Below are positions 6,275 to 8,906 of a stretch of DNA of 8,906 bases, one piece after another. The notes under the pieces were generated by a model. That model worked only from the letters and a program-made list of their open reading frames with translations, was not told the DNA's origin and ran no database searches. The first letter of the stretch is position 1. Each line of letters begins with the position of its first letter. Both the position numbers and the translations under genes were made by a program. Source of the stretch: CAZLXG01 sp964563585 (GTDB taxonomy: Bacteria; Bacteroidota; Bacteroidia; Flavobacteriales; Flavobacteriaceae); the NCBI GenBank assembly GCA_964563585.1, contig CAZLXG010000077.1, positions 1-8,906 of the forward strand, given 5' to 3'.

Positions 6275-7346
6275 AAATTATTACGCCATACTAATGGCAG
6301 GTGGAGTAGGTTCAAGATTTTGGCCAGTAAGTACGGAAGAATTTCCAAAGCAGTTTCATGATATGTTAGGAACTGGCGATACGCTAATTCAAAAAACATT
6401 TAACCGTTTAGCAAATTTAATTCCGAAGGAAAACATCTTCATTTTAACAAACGAACGCTATAACGATTTAGTGTTTGAACAGCTTCCAGAAGTAACAAAA
6501 CGACAAGTAGTTTTAGAACCTGCAATGCGTAATACAGCGCCTTGTATTTTGTATGCATCGTTAAAAATCCAAAAGGAAAATCCAGATGCCGTTATGATTG
6601 TTGCGCCAAGTGACCATTGGATTGAAGATGAAAATGCATTTACTAAAAATGTACAACAAGCTTTCTGTTTTTGTTCACAAAATGATGCATTAATGACGTT
6701 GGGTATTACACCAACTTTCCCAAATACAGGTTATGGATATATTGAATTTGATAACGCTTCCGCGGAAGCAATAAAATCGGTAAATCAATTTAGAGAAAAA
6801 CCAGATTATGATACTGCAAAAAGTTTTATTGAACAAGGTAATTTTCTTTGGAATGCGGGCATTTTTATGTGGAGTGTGAAAACGGTTGTTGAAGCTTTTA
6901 AAAACAATCAACCAGAATTATTTAATCTTTTTAAAACAGGAATTAGTGCTTATAATACCGATTTTGAAGATGATTTTATTCGTGATAATTATGGTAAGGC
7001 TGAAAATATTTCTGTCGATTATGCCATTATGGAAAAATCAAAAAATGTACACGTAATTGCTGCAGAATTTGATTGGAATGATTTAGGGACTTGGGGAAGT
7101 TTATATAATAAACTTGAAAAAGACAGTCATAATAATGCAATACTTAACGCAAAAAGTTTGGCAGAAAATGCTGAAGGAAATATAATTAGAACAAATAAAG
7201 GTAAAATAGTAGTTATTGACGGTTTAAATAATTTTATAATAGTTGATAATAATGAAACGCTATTAATTTACCCAAAAAGTAAAGAACAGAATATTAAGCA
7301 GGTGCAAAAAAGGCTAAAAACTAAATATGGTGACCATTTGGGATAA
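6267..7346 (+). CDS. manC: Mannose-1-phosphate guanylyltransferase (GDP-mannose pyrophosphorylase), short form
   Basis: This cytosolic enzyme makes GDP-mannose from mannose-1-phosphate and GTP, feeding GDP-fucose, polysaccharide and glycoprotein synthesis. The N-terminal Rossmann-like nucleotidyltransferase domain (about 6-285) shows the signature AGGVGSRFWPVS (11-22) with PKQF (27-30), then LEPAMRNTAP (83-92), APSDHW (113-118) with a metal-binding Asp, PNTGYGYIE (152-160), FREKP (175-179), NAGIFMW (196-202), VDYAIMEKS (250-258) and FDWNDLGTW (268-276). A beta-helix-like tail (about 290-340) follows. At 359 residues it lacks the C-terminal cupin phosphomannose isomerase domain of the 460-480 residue ManC/AlgA proteins, so it should be monofunctional, as is common in Bacteroidota. 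The symbol is by function; the short form is often left without one. Its ATG lies inside the end of the upstream gene (ATGAATAA), which implies translational coupling and accounts for the lack of a Shine-Dalgarno. Confidence 0.93.
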   Translation: MNKNYYAILMAGGVGSRFWPVSTEEFPKQFHDMLGTGDTLIQKTFNRLANLIPKENIFILTNERYNDLVFEQLPEVTKRQVVLEPAMRNTAPCILYASLKIQKENPDAVMIVAPSDHWIEDENAFTKNVQQAFCFCSQNDALMTLGITPTFPNTGYGYIEFDNASAEAIKSVNQFREKPDYDTAKSFIEQGNFLWNAGIFMWSVKTVVEAFKNNQPELFNLFKTGISAYNTDFEDDFIRDNYGKAENISVDYAIMEKSKNVHVIAAEFDWNDLGTWGSLYNKLEKDSHNNAILNAKSLAENAEGNIIRTNKGKIVVIDGLNNFIIVDNNETLLIYPKSKEQNIKQVQKRLKTKYGDHLG

Positions 7347-7442
7347 AAGGATCTAAATTGTAACACTACCTACTAAATTTATACAAATAGTTGCTTCAAA
7401 TTTATTTTTTATATTCGTGTATTGAAGGTTAAAAGAACATAA
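7347..7442 (+). promoter_or_regulatory. Spacer with candidate promoter for the DUF389 gene
   Basis: The 96 bases show no terminator hairpin after the guanylyltransferase. TTG (7391-7393) and TATATTCG (7410-7417) are 16 bases apart; the second differs from TAnnTTTG by one base, and the spacing is slightly shorter than usual. The downstream ATG is 25 bases after the box. This suggests a separate or additional promoter, but readthrough from the upstream operon is not excluded. Confidence 0.35.
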
Positions 7443-8906
7443 ATGGAAGAAAATAAATTTAATTTTTCGGAAGAAGAAGAAAAAAAAGAACAAGCTGTTG
7501 AGCAATCTAAACAAGCAGTAAAAGAAGATGCAAAAGGACTTTGGGTAAGTTTAAAAACCTTTTTTGTAGAGCTATTAGATTTTAGAAATGATACAGACAG
7601 AGACGCAACTATTGAAGCTATAAAAGACGATATTCCGTTTAAAGGTGCAACAGCTTGGATTTTAATATGTTCTATTTTTGTGGCTTCGGTTGGTTTAAAT
7701 GCAAACTCAACAGCTGTTGTAATTGGAGCCATGTTAATTTCGCCATTAATGGGACCGATTTTAGGCGTTGGAATGTCTATTGCAATCAACGATATTGATA
7801 CCTTAAGAAAATCGCTAATAAACTTAGCAACTATGATTGTGTTAAGTTTGCTAACTGCTTTTTTATTCTTTTGGTTATTTCCGCTAAGTGAAGATACTTC
7901 CGAGCTTTTAGGACGTACAACACCAGATATTCGAGATGTATTAATTGCATTTTTTGGTGGTTTAGCTTTAATTATTGCACGTACAAAAAAAGGAACAATA
8001 GCCTCTGTTATTTTTGGTGTTGCTATTGCTACAGCATTAATGCCACCATTATGTACAGCAGGTTATGGATTGGCAAAAGGGAATTGGGAATACTTTTTAG
8101 GCGCTATGTATTTGTTTACCATTAATACTATTTTTATAGCCTTAGCAACATTTTTAGTGTTGAAGTTATTGCGTTTCCCTATGCTTAAATATGTGAATTC
8201 GGCTAAAAGAAAGCGCATTGCAAGATTAGCATCGTTACTGGCAATAGTCGTCATGATTCCAGCTGTGTGGACATTTTTAAACGTTTTAAAAGAAAGTAAT
8301 TTTAATAAAGATGCCAGAAGTTTTGTTGAAAATGAATTAAGAGCATTACCACATTTTGAATATTTAAAAAAGAATGCCCTTTTTAATTATTCAAATAAAG
8401 AAGATTCATCTATAGTAATAAATACCTTTGGTTTAGATGAAATAGATGAATCTGTGATTTCTCTTTTGGAAAGTAGAATGAAAGATTATAGCGCTATAAG
8501 TGATAGTAAATTGAGAATTAATCAGAACAAATCTAAAAATTTAGATAATTTTAGATATATGGAAGAATTACGAACTCGAGACTCTTTAGACTTATTATCG
8601 CAAACTCAAAAAATAGCATATTTAGAAAATAAAGTGCAACAGTTATCTAAGCTAGAACGTAATTATATTCCATTTGAAGAATTAACTCAAGAAGTAAAGA
8701 TTAACTACGAAACTATTGAACAGTTTTCATATTCAAGTGTTATAAATTCAAATTTCACCAAAATGGATACACTATCAGTTTTTAATGTGAAATGGGTTGA
8801 TTCTTTAACAAACGAAGCCGCTAGGACTAAAGATAGAGATAAGCTAGAAAAATGGCTAAAATTGAAGCTTAAGTTAGATACTTTGGTGGTAAAAAGAGTT
8901 AATTAA
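7443..8906 (+). CDS. DUF389 / TIGR00341-type membrane protein with long C-terminal soluble domain
   Basis: This 487-residue inner-membrane protein belongs to the DUF389 family, whose function is not established. A charged, glutamate-rich N-terminus (1-60) precedes about seven hydrophobic segments (near 69-85, 91-112, 127-147, 164-180, 187-206, 217-241, 259-280). Family landmarks are GLNANSTAVVIGAMLISPLMGPI (84-106), with GAMLISPLMGPI the core, and ATALMPPLCTAGYGL (196-210). After the last helix comes a 205-residue hydrophilic part with an alpha/beta pattern (about 287-360) and a predicted coiled coil (about 375-405). If the N-terminus is cytoplasmic and seven helices are right, this part is periplasmic. 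The conserved small and Pro residues in the helices resemble a transporter or channel, which is inference. The stop codon is the last three bases of the window, so the gene is complete and its downstream neighbour is not visible. Confidence 0.88.
   Translation: MEENKFNFSEEEEKKEQAVEQSKQAVKEDAKGLWVSLKTFFVELLDFRNDTDRDATIEAIKDDIPFKGATAWILICSIFVASVGLNANSTAVVIGAMLISPLMGPILGVGMSIAINDIDTLRKSLINLATMIVLSLLTAFLFFWLFPLSEDTSELLGRTTPDIRDVLIAFFGGLALIIARTKKGTIASVIFGVAIATALMPPLCTAGYGLAKGNWEYFLGAMYLFTINTIFIALATFLVLKLLRFPMLKYVNSAKRKRIARLASLLAIVVMIPAVWTFLNVLKESNFNKDARSFVENELRALPHFEYLKKNALFNYSNKEDSSIVINTFGLDEIDESVISLLESRMKDYSAISDSKLRINQNKSKNLDNFRYMEELRTRDSLDLLSQTQKIAYLENKVQQLSKLERNYIPFEELTQEVKINYETIEQFSYSSVINSNFTKMDTLSVFNVKWVDSLTNEAARTKDRDKLEKWLKLKLKLDTLVVKRVN

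Noticed and set aside
6157..6911. Minus-strand open frames at 6157-6399 and 6690-6911
   Set aside because: They are antisense to well-conserved codons of the SprT-like gene and the guanylyltransferase and show no protein-like motif.
7409..8254. Minus-strand open frames at 7409-7789 and 8063-8254
   Set aside because: The first covers the DUF389 start region and its hydrophobic core in antisense, where a lack of stops follows from the codon bias of the real gene. The second is short and also antisense to conserved membrane segments.
1..8906. CRISPR array, defence system, phage or insertion sequence
   Set aside because: There are no regularly spaced direct repeats, no transposase or integrase frames, and all genes fit a normal flavobacterial chromosome.

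Overview
The window reads as an ordinary chromosomal stretch from a marine-type member of the Flavobacteriaceae (Bacteroidota). The support is the strongly AT-rich sequence with long A/T runs, protein sequences of clear flavobacterial type, start sites almost without Shine-Dalgarno sequences, and Bacteroidota promoter -7 boxes (TAnnTTTG) just before ctlX and argS. I see no mobile element, CRISPR array, tRNA or rRNA, and no convincing new multi-gene system.

Layout from left to right: (1) the 5' end of rpoD, the primary sigma factor, on the minus strand and cut by the window edge; (2) a 374-base divergent spacer with two hairpins, part of which looks like a repeat dispersed in flavobacterial genomes; (3) ctlX, a citrulline/arginine-modifying hydrolase, on the plus strand; (4) a 687-residue TPR sensor histidine kinase on the minus strand whose stop codon touches that of ctlX; (5) a 480-base divergent spacer; (6) argS (arginyl-tRNA synthetase), broken by an exact 100-N assembly gap that removes the HIGH-motif region; (7) a SprT-like zinc metalloprotease-fold protein 18 bases downstream; (8) a short mannose-1-phosphate guanylyltransferase overlapping the previous gene by 8 bases; (9) a DUF389 (TIGR00341-type) membrane protein whose stop codon is the last three bases of the window.

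argS, the SprT-like gene and the guanylyltransferase are tightly packed and probably co-transcribed from the argS promoter. The DUF389 gene sits 96 bases further on and may have its own promoter. Their functions (translation, protein processing, GDP-mannose supply, membrane protein) do not form one pathway, so this looks like a housekeeping cluster. The window also pairs a primary sigma factor that lacks region 1.1 with promoters of the type that sigma factor is known to read.

The points most worth a second look are the repeat-like structured element between rpoD and ctlX, the strong Shine-Dalgarno of rpoD against SD-less neighbours, the zero-base convergent junction of ctlX and the kinase, the long argS upstream region, and the assembly gap in argS, which probably hides about 420 bases and not 100.
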